Source: Streptomyces sp. SID12501
GTDB taxonomy: Bacteria; Actinomycetota; Actinomycetes; Streptomycetales; Streptomycetaceae
Direction of reading: 5' to 3'
Assembly (NCBI RefSeq): GCF_010550245.1
Contig: NZ_JAAGLU010000025.1
Location: 108,486 to 172,485 of the forward strand
Length of the DNA stretch: 64,000 nt
The notes beneath the pieces were generated by a model. It had not been told where the DNA came from. It ran no database searches and worked only from the letters and a program-made list of their open reading frames with translations. Of this stretch, positions 15,160-24,602 are shown one piece after another; position 1 is the first letter of the stretch, and every line of letters begins with the position of its first letter. Position numbers and translations under genes: made by a program.

Positions 15160-17730
15160 CTAGTCCGTAGCGATAGCGTTCAGCACATTCATCCGCCCCG
15201 CCCTGAACGCCGGCACCAGTGCCGCGATCAGGCCCACGAAGGCGGACCCGACGAACACCCCGCCGATCGTCATCCAGGGAATCTCCAGGACCTTCAGGCC
15301 CTCCAGGGCGAGCAGTCGCTGGGCCGTCGCGCCCCAGCCCATTCCCAGGCCGAGGCCGAGCAGCGCGCCGAAGAGGGCGATCACCACCGACTCCATGCGG
15401 ATCATCCGGCGCAGCTGGCGCCGCGACATTCCGATCGCCCGCATCAGGCCGATCTCCCGCGTCCGCTCCACCACCGACAGGGCCAGGGTGTTGACCACAC
15501 CCAGGACCGCCACCACGATCGCCAGGGCGAGCAGGCCGTAGACCATGTTCAGGAGCTGGCCGATCTGGTCCTTCAGTTCCTGCTTGTAGTCGGTCGTGTC
15601 ACGGACCTGGTACTGCGGGTAGGGGTCGAAGGCCTTCTTCAGCGCCGCGTACGCCGCCTTCTCCTCACCCTTCTTCGCCGAGGCGAACATCACGCTGTTC
15701 GGCGGGACCTTGTCGGCCGGCAGGTACTTCTCCATCGTCGCGATGGACAGGTACTGCGAGCCCTTGTCGATCGCCACGTCGTCGTCCGTGATCGCGGCGA
15801 CCCTGAGCTTCGCCGTCGAGCCGCCCTTGAAGGCGACGGTCATCGTCTCGCCGACCTTCACCCCGTGGTCCTTGGCGTACCCGGAGCCCACCGACATGGC
15901 GTCCTTGCCGTACGCGGCGCTCAGCGTGCCCGAGATCGTGGTGCGGCGCAGGTCGGAGGCGTACGTCGGGTCGGCGGCCGTCAGCTGGGTCTTCTCGGCC
16001 CTGCCGTCGGGCGGGGTCAGGGTGACCTCGACCTCCTTGTAGCGGGTGACGTGGGTCAGGCCGGGCGTGCGCTGCATCGCCTGTTCCGCCTGCGGCACGA
16101 TCCGCTGGTTGCCCTCGACGATGAAGTCCGCGCCGACCGACGCGTCCAGCTCGCTCGTCGCCGAGGCGACCATCGACGAGCCGACCACCGAGAGGCAGGC
16201 GACCAGGGCCAGGCCGATCATCAGGGCGGCGCCGGTGGCACCGGTCCGGCGCGGGTTGCGCAGGGCGTTGCGCTCGGCGAGCCGGCCGACGGGGCCGAAG
16301 CCTCGCAGCAGTACGGCGCTGAGCACCCGTACGACAGCAGCCGCGAGGAGCGGGCCGATGATGACGAAGCCGAGGAGCGTGAGCACGACGCCCGCGCCGA
16401 GGACCAGTGAACCGTCGCTCGCCTTGTCGGCGGTGGCGGCCAGGTAGAGGGCGTAGCCGCCGACGCCTGTCAGAAGCAGGCCGATGAGTCCCCGTACGAG
16501 GCCCGCGTGGCCGTCGGCCGGGGTGCCGGCGTCGCGGAGTGCGGCCATCGGCGAGACCTTGCCGGCGCGGCGGGCGGGGAGGTAGGCGGCGAGGACGGTG
16601 ACGACTACGCCGAGGACCAGGCCGATCACCGGGGTGGCCGCCTTGATGGTGAGGTCGTCGGTGGAGAGGTTCATGCCGGCCATCGACATCAGCTTCATCA
16701 GGCCGATCGCGATGCCGACCCCCGCGCCGACACCGAGGATCGATCCGACGAAGCCGAGCAGCAGCGCCTCCACGAGTACGGACCGGTTGACCTGACCGCG
16801 GGAGGAGCCGATCGCCCGCATCAGGCCGATCTCGCGGGTCCGCTGGGCGACCAGCATCGAGAAGGTGTTGATGATCAGGAAGATGCCGACCAGGAACGCG
16901 ATCCCGGCGAAGCCGAGCATGGCGTACTTGATGACGTTCATGAACTCGCCGACGCCCTCACGGTTCTCGTCGGCGAACTCCTTCTGCGTCTGCACCTTGA
17001 ACGCGCCGCTGTCCGTGAGGGCCCGCGTGACGTTCTGCTTGAGCCTCGTGTCGGTGACCCCGCTCGCCGCCGTGACGTTGAACTGGGTGAACCGGCCGGT
17101 GGCGCCGAGGAGTTCGCGCTGCGCGGTGGCGGTGTCCAAGTAGACGACGGCGGCACCGGGGTTGGTCACCTTGAAGGTGGCGATGCCGACGATCCGCGCG
17201 GTGATGTCACCGGACTGCGCGATGGTACGGAGCTCGTCACCCATCTTCAGGTGGTGCTTGTCGGCGGTGTCCGCGTCGACCATCACCTCGGTGGGCCCGC
17301 GTGGTGCGTGACCGCTGGTGATCTCCATCGAACGCAGCTCGTTGCGCGTCCAGTTGCCCGCGATGGTCGGCGCCCCGGTACTGGACCCCATGTTCTTGTT
17401 GTCGCTGTCGACGACGGTCACGTTCATCGACATGACCGCGCCCTCGGCCGACTTGACGCCCTGAGCCTGCTGCACCTTCGCCAGCACGGAGGCCGGCAGC
17501 GACTCCGGAACCCCGTTCTGCGGGGTGTCGTCGCTCTTGGCCGCCTTCGGCGACACCGTGACGTCGGGGGAGCTGACCGCGAAGAGTTTGTCGAACGTCG
17601 TGTTCATGGTGTCGGTGAAGACGAGGGTCCCGCACACGAACGCCACCGACAGCAGCACGGCCACCGCCGACAGGGCCATCCGGCCCTTGTGCGCGAAGAA
17701 GTTGCGCATCGAGGTCTTGAGCACAGTCAT
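15160..17730 (-). CDS. MacB/FtsX-type ABC transporter permease
   Basis: 856 aa. ATG at 17730 overlaps the ATPase stop (ATGA). Two FtsX units each contain a MacB-like extracellular domain and transmembrane segments: an N-terminal helix (GRMALSAVAVLLSVAFVCG), periplasmic domain (about 45-270), helices near 280-480 with the signature TREIGLMRAIGSSRGQVNRS, a second extracellular domain, and helices near 740-856 with TREIGLMRAIGMSRRQLRRM. That doubled organisation (about ten helices) is typical of actinobacterial exporters acting alone with one ATPase. The type works by mechanotransmission, exporting peptides or lipoproteins or acting on the envelope. The substrate is unknown. Confidence 0.94.
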   Translation of the reverse strand: MTVLKTSMRNFFAHKGRMALSAVAVLLSVAFVCGTLVFTDTMNTTFDKLFAVSSPDVTVSPKAAKSDDTPQNGVPESLPASVLAKVQQAQGVKSAEGAVMSMNVTVVDSDNKNMGSSTGAPTIAGNWTRNELRSMEITSGHAPRGPTEVMVDADTADKHHLKMGDELRTIAQSGDITARIVGIATFKVTNPGAAVVYLDTATAQRELLGATGRFTQFNVTAASGVTDTRLKQNVTRALTDSGAFKVQTQKEFADENREGVGEFMNVIKYAMLGFAGIAFLVGIFLIINTFSMLVAQRTREIGLMRAIGSSRGQVNRSVLVEALLLGFVGSILGVGAGVGIAIGLMKLMSMAGMNLSTDDLTIKAATPVIGLVLGVVVTVLAAYLPARRAGKVSPMAALRDAGTPADGHAGLVRGLIGLLLTGVGGYALYLAATADKASDGSLVLGAGVVLTLLGFVIIGPLLAAAVVRVLSAVLLRGFGPVGRLAERNALRNPRRTGATGAALMIGLALVACLSVVGSSMVASATSELDASVGADFIVEGNQRIVPQAEQAMQRTPGLTHVTRYKEVEVTLTPPDGRAEKTQLTAADPTYASDLRRTTISGTLSAAYGKDAMSVGSGYAKDHGVKVGETMTVAFKGGSTAKLRVAAITDDDVAIDKGSQYLSIATMEKYLPADKVPPNSVMFASAKKGEEKAAYAALKKAFDPYPQYQVRDTTDYKQELKDQIGQLLNMVYGLLALAIVVAVLGVVNTLALSVVERTREIGLMRAIGMSRRQLRRMIRMESVVIALFGALLGLGLGMGWGATAQRLLALEGLKVLEIPWMTIGGVFVGSAFVGLIAALVPAFRAGRMNVLNAIATD

Positions 17731-18545
17731 GACGTACGCCCCCGCGCGTCGAAGTCGGGGGTCTGGGGGCGTCCCCCAGAAAGGCACAGCATACGGTCGA
17801 GAACGCTGTCGGCGGTCGGCCGGAACATCTCGTCGACGATCCGTCCGTCGGCCAGATACAGCACGCGGTCGGCGTACGAGGCTGCCACCGGGTCGTGCGT
17901 GACCATCACGATGGTCTGGCCCAGCTCGTCCACCGAGCGGCGCAGGAAGCCCAACACCTCGGCGCCCGCACGGGAGTCGAGGTTTCCGGTCGGCTCGTCA
18001 CCGAAGATGATCTCGGGCCGCGCGGCCAACGCCCTTGCCACGGCGACGCGTTGCTGCTGACCGCCGGAGAGCTGGTTGGGCCGGTGCTTGAGCCGGTCCG
18101 CCAACCCGACGGTCTCGACGACCTGCGCCAGCCAGCCCTTGTCCGGCTTACGGCCCGCGATGTCCATGGGAAGCGTGATGTTCTCCAGCGCGCTGAGCGT
18201 CGGCAACAGGTTGAACGCCTGGAAGATGAACCCGATCCGGTCCCGGCGCAGTTGCGTCAGCTTCTTGTCCTTGAGCCCGGTGATCTCGGTGTCGTCGAGG
18301 TAGATCTGGCCACTGATCACGGTGTCGAGGCCGGCGAGGCAGTGCATGAGGGTGGACTTGCCGGACCCGGAGGGACCCATGATCGCGGTGAACTGTCCCC
18401 GCGCGATATCCACATCCACGGTGTCCAGGGCGACGACGCGGGTCTCACCGGACCCGTACGCCTTCACGACCTGCCGTGCCCGTGCGGCAACGGCCGTACG
18501 CCCGCCAGTGCCCCCGTGCCTGGTGATGGTTACAGCCGATGTCAC
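17727..18545 (-). CDS. ABC transporter ATP-binding protein (MacB/LolD type)
   Basis: 272 aa. GTG at 18545 is preceded by GGAG eight bases upstream. Walker A GPSGSGKSTLMH, Q-loop FIFQAFNLLPTL, signature LSGGQQQRVAVARALA, Walker B IIFGDEPTGNLD, and H-loop MVTHDP are complete. The sequence and length are those of the LolD/MacB ATPase subfamily, matching the FtsX-type permease whose gene overlaps by four bases. A short C-terminal extension after the ATPase fold (MFRPTADSVLDRMLCL...DFDARGRTS) may contact the permease. An inverted repeat and a pentanucleotide repeat lie directly upstream. Confidence 0.95.
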   Translation of the reverse strand: MTSAVTITRHGGTGGRTAVAARARQVVKAYGSGETRVVALDTVDVDIARGQFTAIMGPSGSGKSTLMHCLAGLDTVISGQIYLDDTEITGLKDKKLTQLRRDRIGFIFQAFNLLPTLSALENITLPMDIAGRKPDKGWLAQVVETVGLADRLKHRPNQLSGGQQQRVAVARALAARPEIIFGDEPTGNLDSRAGAEVLGFLRRSVDELGQTIVMVTHDPVAASYADRVLYLADGRIVDEMFRPTADSVLDRMLCLSGGRPQTPDFDARGRTS

Positions 18546-18563
18546 GGTATGTCTCCTAAGTCG

Positions 18564-18586
18564 GTCAGTGCGGAGAGCGCACTGAC
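18564..18586 (-). promoter_or_regulatory. Perfect 9-bp dyad just upstream of the ABC operon
   Basis: GTCAGTGCG (18564-18572) and CGCACTGAC (18578-18586) are perfect inverted repeats around GAGAG. The dyad sits 19-41 bases upstream of the GTG start, overlapping where the promoter or 5' leader should be. It could be an operator or a leader hairpin close to the ribosome site. No regulator gene is adjacent. Confidence 0.4.
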
Positions 18587-18600
18587 ACCCTGGCGATGTG

Positions 18601-18670
18601 TTGCTCTGCATTGCGCCGCATTGCTGTGCGCTGTTCTGCTCTGCTCTGCGTTGCGCTGTGCTGCTCTGCG
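18601..18670. repeat. Pentanucleotide tandem repeat (about 14 units of YTGCK type)
   Basis: Seventy bases can be read as fourteen consecutive 5-base units (TTGCT CTGCA TTGCG and so on, ending CTGCT CTGCG), consensus (T/C)TGC(T/G). It is imperfect, with three identical CTGCT/CTGCG units in the middle. It lies 55 bases upstream of the ABC ATPase gene. The rest of the 461-base gap (18546-19006) contains no credible gene; only GC-rich sequence and a weak -10-like GATAGAT at 18981 ahead of the MFS gene. Confidence 0.7.
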
Positions 18671-19006
18671 GTATGTCCATGAGTCTGCTGGTGGGAGGGG
18701 GTCCGGGTCTCTGGTGCCCAGCGCAGTCTTCTGCGGGGGAAAACCCCACCCCCGAAGTTCAGGAACGCCGTCCCCAGCGGCATAAAGCCAGGTTAAGGAC
18801 GGCCCACCCCCGGTCTCGTCCTCCGTCGGGACGAACCCTCCCCGAGCCGTAGTAAGGAGGTACCCCTAGGGGCCGTCCACCCCTCGGTGGAGCGGGTCTC
18901 GGGGTTGCCTCCACCCTCCGCCCCGGCCACGCTCCACCCTCCCGCCGCGTGAAGGTCAAGTGGCAGAGTGGTCGCCGGCAGATAGATGCAGGGGGAAAGG
19001 AACCCG

Positions 19007-20527
19007 GTGGACAGCAGCAGCCGCCGTACGAAACCCGCGATACCCGCGACACCCGGCGCGGTGCGGCACGCCGGAACCGAGAAGCGGGGGGCCGTCGTCG
19101 CGGCCCTGATGCTCGCGATGGCACTGGCCGCGCTCGACTCCACCATCGTGGCGACCGCCGTACCGCAGATCGTCGGGGACCTCGGCGGCTTCTCCGTCTT
19201 CTCCTGGCTGTTCTCGGGCTATCTGCTGGCCGTCACGGTCACCCTCCCGGTGTACGGCAAGCTCTCCGACACCTTCGGCCGCAAGCCGGTGCTCATAGCG
19301 GGCGCGGCCCTGTTCCTCCTCGGATCCCTCCTCTGCGCGCTGGCCTGGAACATGGGCGCCCTGATCGCGTTCCGGATCATCCAGGGCCTGGGCGGCGGCG
19401 CCCTCCAGGGCACGGTCCAGACACTGGCCGCCGACCTCTACCCACTCGAACAACGCCCCAAGATCCAGGCCAAGTTGTCGACGGTATGGGCGACCGCGGC
19501 GGTGGCGGGCCCTGCGGTGGGCGGGGTGCTGGCCGCCTACGCCGGCTGGCGCTGGATCTTCCTCGTCAACCTCCCCGTCGGCGCGGTGGCGATGTGGCTC
19601 CTCGCCCGCCACCTCCACGAACCGCAGCGCGACACCTCCGGCCCCCGCCCCCGCATCGACTGGGTGGGCGCGCTGGCGGTGTTCGCGTGCGGCGGCGTAC
19701 TCCTGACGTCCCTCGTCCAGGGCGGCGTGGCCTGGCCCTGGCTGTCCTGGCCCTCAACCGCCCTCTTCGGTACGGGACTTGCGCTGGTGTTCCTCGTGGT
19801 CGTGATCGAACGCCGGGCGGCGGAGCCGATCATCCCAGGGTGGGTGTGGCGGCGCCCCACGATCGCGGCGGTCAACCTGGCGCTGGGCGCGCTGGGCCTG
19901 CTGATGGTGGCCCCGACGGTGTTCCTGCCGATGTACGCCCAGTCGGTGCTGGGCCTCGCCCCGATCGCCGCCGGATTCGTGCTGTCCGTATGGACGTTGA
20001 GCTGGCCGGTGTCGGCGGCGCTGAGCCAGCACGTCTACCGCAGGATCGGCTTCCGGAACACGGCGATGCTCGGCATCGGCGCGGCGGCCCTGATCCTCCT
20101 GGCGTTCCCCTTCCTCCCCTACCCCGGCTCCCCCTGGCAGCCCACGCTCCTGATGTTGCTGCTCGGCGGCGCCCTGGGCCTCTTCCAACTCCCCCTGATA
20201 GTGGGCGTCCAGTCGACGGTCGGCTGGTCGGAACGCGGCACGGCGACGGCGTCGGTGCTCTTCTGCCGCCAGACCGGCCAGACGATCGGCGCCGCCCTGT
20301 TCGGCGCGGTGGCCAACGGCGTACTCGCGTCCCGGCTGGGCGGCGCGAGCGACCTGGACTCGGTCACCCGGGCGCTGGGCACGGGCGCAGCGCCGGAGGC
20401 GACCCGACGGGCCATCGCGGAGGCGGTGCACGCGGTGTACTTCGGGGCGGCGGGTGCGGCGGCGCTGGCGTTCGTGGCGCTGCTGGTACTGGCGCCGCGC
20501 CGCTTCCCGGTCCTCGACAGCCCTTAG
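19007..20527 (+). CDS. MFS drug-resistance exporter (DHA2/EmrB-QacA type, 14 TMS)
   Basis: 506 aa. GTG at 19007 is preferred because AAAGGAA lies at the right distance; ATG at 18986 is in frame but without a ribosome site. The family motif LDSTIVATAVPQIVGDL marks helix 1, motif A is GKLSDTFGRKPV, and motif C-like VAGPAVGGVLAAYAGWRWIF marks helix 5. About fourteen hydrophobic segments and the length fit proton-coupled DHA2 multidrug efflux. There is no adjacent TetR or MarR regulator. It is convergent with the coiled-coil protein gene at 20547, leaving a 19-base gap without a clear terminator. Confidence 0.93.
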   Translation: MDSSSRRTKPAIPATPGAVRHAGTEKRGAVVAALMLAMALAALDSTIVATAVPQIVGDLGGFSVFSWLFSGYLLAVTVTLPVYGKLSDTFGRKPVLIAGAALFLLGSLLCALAWNMGALIAFRIIQGLGGGALQGTVQTLAADLYPLEQRPKIQAKLSTVWATAAVAGPAVGGVLAAYAGWRWIFLVNLPVGAVAMWLLARHLHEPQRDTSGPRPRIDWVGALAVFACGGVLLTSLVQGGVAWPWLSWPSTALFGTGLALVFLVVVIERRAAEPIIPGWVWRRPTIAAVNLALGALGLLMVAPTVFLPMYAQSVLGLAPIAAGFVLSVWTLSWPVSAALSQHVYRRIGFRNTAMLGIGAAALILLAFPFLPYPGSPWQPTLLMLLLGGALGLFQLPLIVGVQSTVGWSERGTATASVLFCRQTGQTIGAALFGAVANGVLASRLGGASDLDSVTRALGTGAAPEATRRAIAEAVHAVYFGAAGAAALAFVALLVLAPRRFPVLDSP

Positions 20528-20546
20528 CCGACGCCCTGCGAGGCGC

Positions 20547-21446
20547 TCATTCGGCAGCCGCCGCCCGCCCCGTGAGCGTGGTCAGGCTGCTGCGTACGTG
20601 GTCCATGTGGGCCTGGACGTCGTCCCACTCCTCGCCGTGCTCCCGCAGCACGCGCTCGGTCTCGCGGGCGATGCGGTCCTCCTGGGCGCGGGCCTCGGTG
20701 AGGAGCTCGGCGGCGCGGACACGGGCGTCGTCGTCGCTCCGCCGGACCGATTCCTCGGCCTCCGCGAAGTCCCGCTTCGCCTCGGACAGCGCGGCCTCGG
20801 CAGCCGTCACCCGCTCCATGTGCCTTGTTTCCAGGGCGACTTCCCGCTCGGCGGCAAGCCGTTCCTGCTCGGCCCACCGCTCGGCGTACTCCTTCTCCTG
20901 CTCGGCGAGCAGCCCGGAGGTCCGCAGCCGCATCTCGCGCAGCGCGGCCAGCGCCTCCCCCCGCCCCTCCTTGACCTCCCGCCGGGCGCCGATCCGGATC
21001 TCGTCGGCCTCGGCGCGGGCGGCGAGCAGCCGGTGCCGGGCACGTTCCTCGGCCTCGCCGCGCACGGTCTCGGCGGCGGCGTCCGCCGCCTCCCGCAGGG
21101 CGTCCGCGCGGACCTCGGCAGCCTCGATCAGCTGCCGCACCTCGCCGCGCCCCCGCTCCCGCACGGCGCCGGCCTCCTCGACGCCCAACTCCCAGAGCCG
21201 CCGGGCGCGTTCACCAAGACTCTCGTACGTCTGCGGGGCGAGCCGCGCGACGGCCTCCTTCAGCCGACCGGACTCCGCCTCCATGTCCCGGGCGAGCACG
21301 GTCAGCCGCGCGGCCCGCTCCCAGGCGGAGTCCCGTCCCGCGGAGAGCGCGGCCGCGTAGGCGTCGACCTGGTCGGGACGGTATCCGCGCCCCCGTCCGG
21401 CCCCGAAACCGGCCACGAAACCGTGCGACGTCGCTGCGCTGCTCAT
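20547..21446 (-). CDS. Coiled-coil 'cellulose-binding protein' family, DivIVA-like
   Basis: 299 aa. ATG at 21446; GGAGAGGGG is upstream. After a short N-terminal segment (GRGRGYRPDQVDAYAAALSAGRD), which resembles the DivIVA-type start motif, the whole protein is charged heptad coiled coil rich in Ala, Glu and Arg (EAEERARHRLLAARAEADEI, then EIRIGARREVKEG). Streptomyces homologues carry the historical label 'cellulose-binding protein', but the sequence looks like a cytoskeletal filament protein of the Scy/FilP/DivIVA group. A role in polar growth or envelope organisation is inference. No signal peptide is present. Confidence 0.75.
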   Translation of the reverse strand: MSSAATSHGFVAGFGAGRGRGYRPDQVDAYAAALSAGRDSAWERAARLTVLARDMEAESGRLKEAVARLAPQTYESLGERARRLWELGVEEAGAVRERGRGEVRQLIEAAEVRADALREAADAAAETVRGEAEERARHRLLAARAEADEIRIGARREVKEGRGEALAALREMRLRTSGLLAEQEKEYAERWAEQERLAAEREVALETRHMERVTAAEAALSEAKRDFAEAEESVRRSDDDARVRAAELLTEARAQEDRIARETERVLREHGEEWDDVQAHMDHVRSSLTTLTGRAAAAE

Positions 21447-21558
21447 TACTGCAACCCCTCTCCGCGTACGAAGTAATGATTTCGCGCACATCTTGATGGA
21501 TTGGGATGAAATGTGCCTAACGCGACACTCCGGGCCGGGTCACGGCCCGTACGACGAA

Positions 21559-21590
21559 GGGGGCGGGTGGCCGTACGGCCACCCGCCCCC
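21559..21590 (-). terminator. Perfect 32-bp palindrome, terminator of the deaminase/SUKH-4 gene
   Basis: GGGGGCGGGTGGCCGT is followed at once by its exact inverse, giving a 16-bp stem with no unpaired loop in the written form. It begins 21 bases beyond the stop codon of the large SUKH-4 fusion gene (21611) on the minus strand and has no T-run, like many Streptomyces terminators. Confidence 0.75.
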
Positions 21591-21610
21591 TCCCTGTTGT
21601 GCTCAGCGGG

Positions 21611-24595
21611 TCAAAGCAACCCGTCCCACATCTCCTCCAGCAGCACCGACCACCAGCTCTCCGGGGAGCCGAGCGCCGCCGGGTCGAGGGAGGCGAGCTG
21701 GGCCTGGAAGTCGACCGTCCAGCGGCCCGCCTGCTCCTGGTTGAGGCCGTAGCGCAGCCGCCACATACGGCCGAGCAGCGCGAGACAGCGCGCGAACTCG
21801 GGCAGCCCCGTGTTCACGAACTGCGGCGGTACGGGTGCTCCGCCCGGCCCCGCCTCCACGGGCACCGCGACGATGTTCGCCGTGCCGTACTGCACACAGA
21901 TCGCCTTGCCGAAGTCGCTTCCCATGACGAGGTACGACCCGGCGTCCGCCGCCGGCCGCACCCCGCGCTCCTGCGCCAGCTCGGCGAGGGTCGGCACCGG
22001 CCGCCCCGGCTGGGCCTGCGCCCAGAAGAACGGCCCCATGTCGGCGGGCAGCCCGGCCACGACCAGGGTGTGCGCCACGATCGGCGGCACCCCCTGCCGC
22101 GACACCGCCGCCTGGTCGAACCGGAACACCCCGGGCCCGAACGCGGCGACCATCTCCTGCGCGATGCCCTCCGGGGGGATCGGCGGCGCGGTCTGCACGG
22201 GCGGCAGCGGCGTACGCACCGGTCCCGGGCGCGCCGGACCATCCGCCACCTGGTGCAACTCACCTTGGTGCGCGAGGAGTTGGGCCATGCCTTGCTGGCG
22301 GCTCGCGTGATCGGTGCCGTAGGGCGCGATGCTGGTGATCCGGGCGTTCGGCCACTGCTCGCGGATCATGCGGGCGCAGTAGGCACCCGGCAGTTCACAG
22401 CTCTCCAACTCGGTGTGGAGTTCGAGAACCTGATCCGGCGGAATGTTCATCGCCCGCAGCTCATGGAAGATCTGCCACTCAGGATGCGGCGTCCCGGGCG
22501 CGGACCGCCGGATCACCTGCTGCTCGGACCCGTCGGGCGCCCGGTAGCGGAGAACGGCCTGATAGCCGGGCCCGACGGTGGGCTGACCGGGCGGGGGGTA
22601 GCCGTAGGAGGGGGGCGGAGGCGGCGGCGCGGAGAGGTTGGGGGCGGGCGGCGGCGGAAAGCCGGGGGCGTGCGCCGCGAGACCGGGGGCCGCCAGGCCG
22701 GGAGCGGACTGCCCGCTGGGTGCGGGCATACCGGGGACAGGCGGACCAGCCGGTGCGTGCATGCCAGGTGCCGGCCGGCCACCGGGGGGCGGGGCCATCG
22801 CACCGGGGGGCATGCCCGGGGTGCCAGGGCCACTGTAGGCACCCTGAGTACCGGGGGCGCCGGGGAAACCGGGAGCACCCGATGCGCCGGGGGCACCTTG
22901 CGAGCCAGGACCACCGTGGGCACCCGGAACGCCCTGAGCGCCGGGGGCGCCAGGAAAACCGGGGGCGCCGGAGCCACCACTGGCAGGAGCCCCGGGTACA
23001 CCGACGGGCGGGGGCGGCGGCGGGGGCATGCCGGGTCCGCCGACCGGCGGACCGGCCAGCATGGTCTCGGCGCGGTGCACGGCACCGGGGGCCCCAGGGA
23101 CACCGGGAGCACCGGGAGCACCGGGAGCACCGGGAGCGGACGGTACGCCTGACGCACCGGGTACGCCGGGGGCACCCGGAGGCTGGGGAGCACCCGGGGC
23201 GCCCGGCGGCCGAGGCGCGTTGGGGGCGCCGCCCTGATGGGGGTCGGCGAACATGGTCGCGGCCTGGTGGACACCACCCGGAGGGGCACCCCCGGGCGAG
23301 TGGGGAACGCCGGGCCGGTTCGGGACGCCAGGGGCACCCGGAGCGCCAGGCGGACCCGGAGGCAACGGAGCGCCCGGCGGATTCGGCGCGCCGGGAGGCT
23401 GAGGAGCACCGGCCACGCCAAGCCGACCGGACCCGCCCGGCGCCTGGCCCGCACCCGGGACCCCGGGAGCCGCCGGAGGCTGAGGCGCGTCGGGCCCGGC
23501 GGGCCCGGAGAACATCGTCGCGGCCTGATGAACGCCCCCAGGAGGCGCACCCGCAGGCGAGTTGGGAGCACCGGGCGGACGCGGACCGCCACCCGGATAC
23601 GCGCCGCCAGACCCACCGGCAGCGGCGCCAGAGCCCGGAGCACCAGCCCCCGCCGCACCGTCAACCCCTTCGGCCCCGAGCGCCGACACGAACTGCGTGG
23701 GCACATACCCGCCCACGGGACCGGGCCCCGGAGGCAACGGAGGCGACCCGGCTCCCGGACGTGCACCCGGAGTTCCCGGCGTACCCGGTGGAGGCGGGGC
23801 GCTCGCGCTCCGGGCGCCGCGCGGCGGCGGCGCCTTGCTGGTCGCCGCGTCGGCGATCTCGCCGGCGTTGTGCGCGAGCGCACGCCCCGGAGGGCCGGCC
23901 GGCGCACCGGGCGCACCCTGCGGGTAGCCGTACGAGGGCCCACCCGCCCCCTGCGGATACCCGTAACCCGGGCCCCCCGGACCGCCGTTGAAGGCATCCC
24001 GGGAACGCGGCACGTCATCGCGGTCGTCGTCGCCCAGCGGCGGCGCGAACACGGTCGCCGGCAGCGGCACGGAACGGTCCTCGCCCGCGTCCACACTGGT
24101 CGTGTCGGTCCCGGTCCAGGGCGTGGCCCCCGGCGGCACCGAGTCCACCGGCCCGCCGCCCGAAGAGGCCGCGGAAACAGAGGGCGACGAGGGCGCGGCC
24201 GAATCCGCCCGCCGGTCAGGAATCCCCAGCTTGTCCGCCGCCTCCTGCAACCACTCCGGCGGAGTCAGCAGGAACGACGTCTGGTTCAGGTCTACCCGCG
24301 CCGGAAGCGCCGGGACCGCGTCCTCGACGGAGGCCGCACGGCCGTACTGCTCCTCGTACCGGCGGATCACCTCGCCGACCGGCAGGGCGGGCCACAGCGT
24401 GGCCTCGCCGCTGTCCCGAGCGAGGACCAGCCGCTGCGCGCCGCCGTCCGAACGCGGACCCTCGGCGCGGTCCTCCGCCCAGACCACGAACCCGAGCTCG
24501 AACTCCCGTACCCGCACCTCCCGGTGCTGGTACGACGGCACATCCCCGTTGACCCATTCCTCGGCGCGCTCCTGCGCCTGCGCGAAGGTCACCAT
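21611..24595 (-). CDS. Imm35/YrhB-like domain + collagen-like linker + nucleotide deaminase + SUKH-4 fusion
   Basis: 994 aa. Residues about 1-85 (TFAQAQERAEEWVNG, AQRLVLARDSGEATLW) resemble the YrhB/Imm35 immunity fold. Residues about 130-676 are a low-complexity Gly-Ala-Pro linker with collagen-like GxP triplets; the phrase GGVHQAATMF recurs three times. Residues about 677-775 match the XOO_2897-type deaminase of polymorphic toxins: WQIFHELRAM, then LHTELESCELPGAYCARMI with the HxE and two Cys zinc ligands. Residues about 800-994 match SUKH-4 (VFRFDQAAVS, FFWAQAQPGRP, YLVMGSDFGKAICVQ). It follows the WHH/SUKH gene by 7 bases. One chain thus joins a potential base-modifying toxin fold to two immunity-type folds. 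No signal peptide or secretion domain is seen, so it is probably cytoplasmic. Confidence 0.78.
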   Translation of the reverse strand: MVTFAQAQERAEEWVNGDVPSYQHREVRVREFELGFVVWAEDRAEGPRSDGGAQRLVLARDSGEATLWPALPVGEVIRRYEEQYGRAASVEDAVPALPARVDLNQTSFLLTPPEWLQEAADKLGIPDRRADSAAPSSPSVSAASSGGGPVDSVPPGATPWTGTDTTSVDAGEDRSVPLPATVFAPPLGDDDRDDVPRSRDAFNGGPGGPGYGYPQGAGGPSYGYPQGAPGAPAGPPGRALAHNAGEIADAATSKAPPPRGARSASAPPPPGTPGTPGARPGAGSPPLPPGPGPVGGYVPTQFVSALGAEGVDGAAGAGAPGSGAAAGGSGGAYPGGGPRPPGAPNSPAGAPPGGVHQAATMFSGPAGPDAPQPPAAPGVPGAGQAPGGSGRLGVAGAPQPPGAPNPPGAPLPPGPPGAPGAPGVPNRPGVPHSPGGAPPGGVHQAATMFADPHQGGAPNAPRPPGAPGAPQPPGAPGVPGASGVPSAPGAPGAPGAPGVPGAPGAVHRAETMLAGPPVGGPGMPPPPPPPVGVPGAPASGGSGAPGFPGAPGAQGVPGAHGGPGSQGAPGASGAPGFPGAPGTQGAYSGPGTPGMPPGAMAPPPGGRPAPGMHAPAGPPVPGMPAPSGQSAPGLAAPGLAAHAPGFPPPPAPNLSAPPPPPPSYGYPPPGQPTVGPGYQAVLRYRAPDGSEQQVIRRSAPGTPHPEWQIFHELRAMNIPPDQVLELHTELESCELPGAYCARMIREQWPNARITSIAPYGTDHASRQQGMAQLLAHQGELHQVADGPARPGPVRTPLPPVQTAPPIPPEGIAQEMVAAFGPGVFRFDQAAVSRQGVPPIVAHTLVVAGLPADMGPFFWAQAQPGRPVPTLAELAQERGVRPAADAGSYLVMGSDFGKAICVQYGTANIVAVPVEAGPGGAPVPPQFVNTGLPEFARCLALLGRMWRLRYGLNQEQAGRWTVDFQAQLASLDPAALGSPESWWSVLLEEMWDGLL

Positions 24596-24602
24596 CGGTC
24601 AG

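Noticed and set aside
18949..21360. 800-codon plus-strand frame spanning the MFS gene and the coiled-coil gene
   Set aside because: It is out of frame with the MFS gene and antisense to the coiled-coil gene; composition is Arg/Ser-rich shadow sequence.
22600..23900. Repetitive stretch that could be mistaken for a CRISPR array
   Set aside because: The repeats are irregular, in frame, and encode Gly-Ala-Pro triplets; there are no unique spacers or cas genes.
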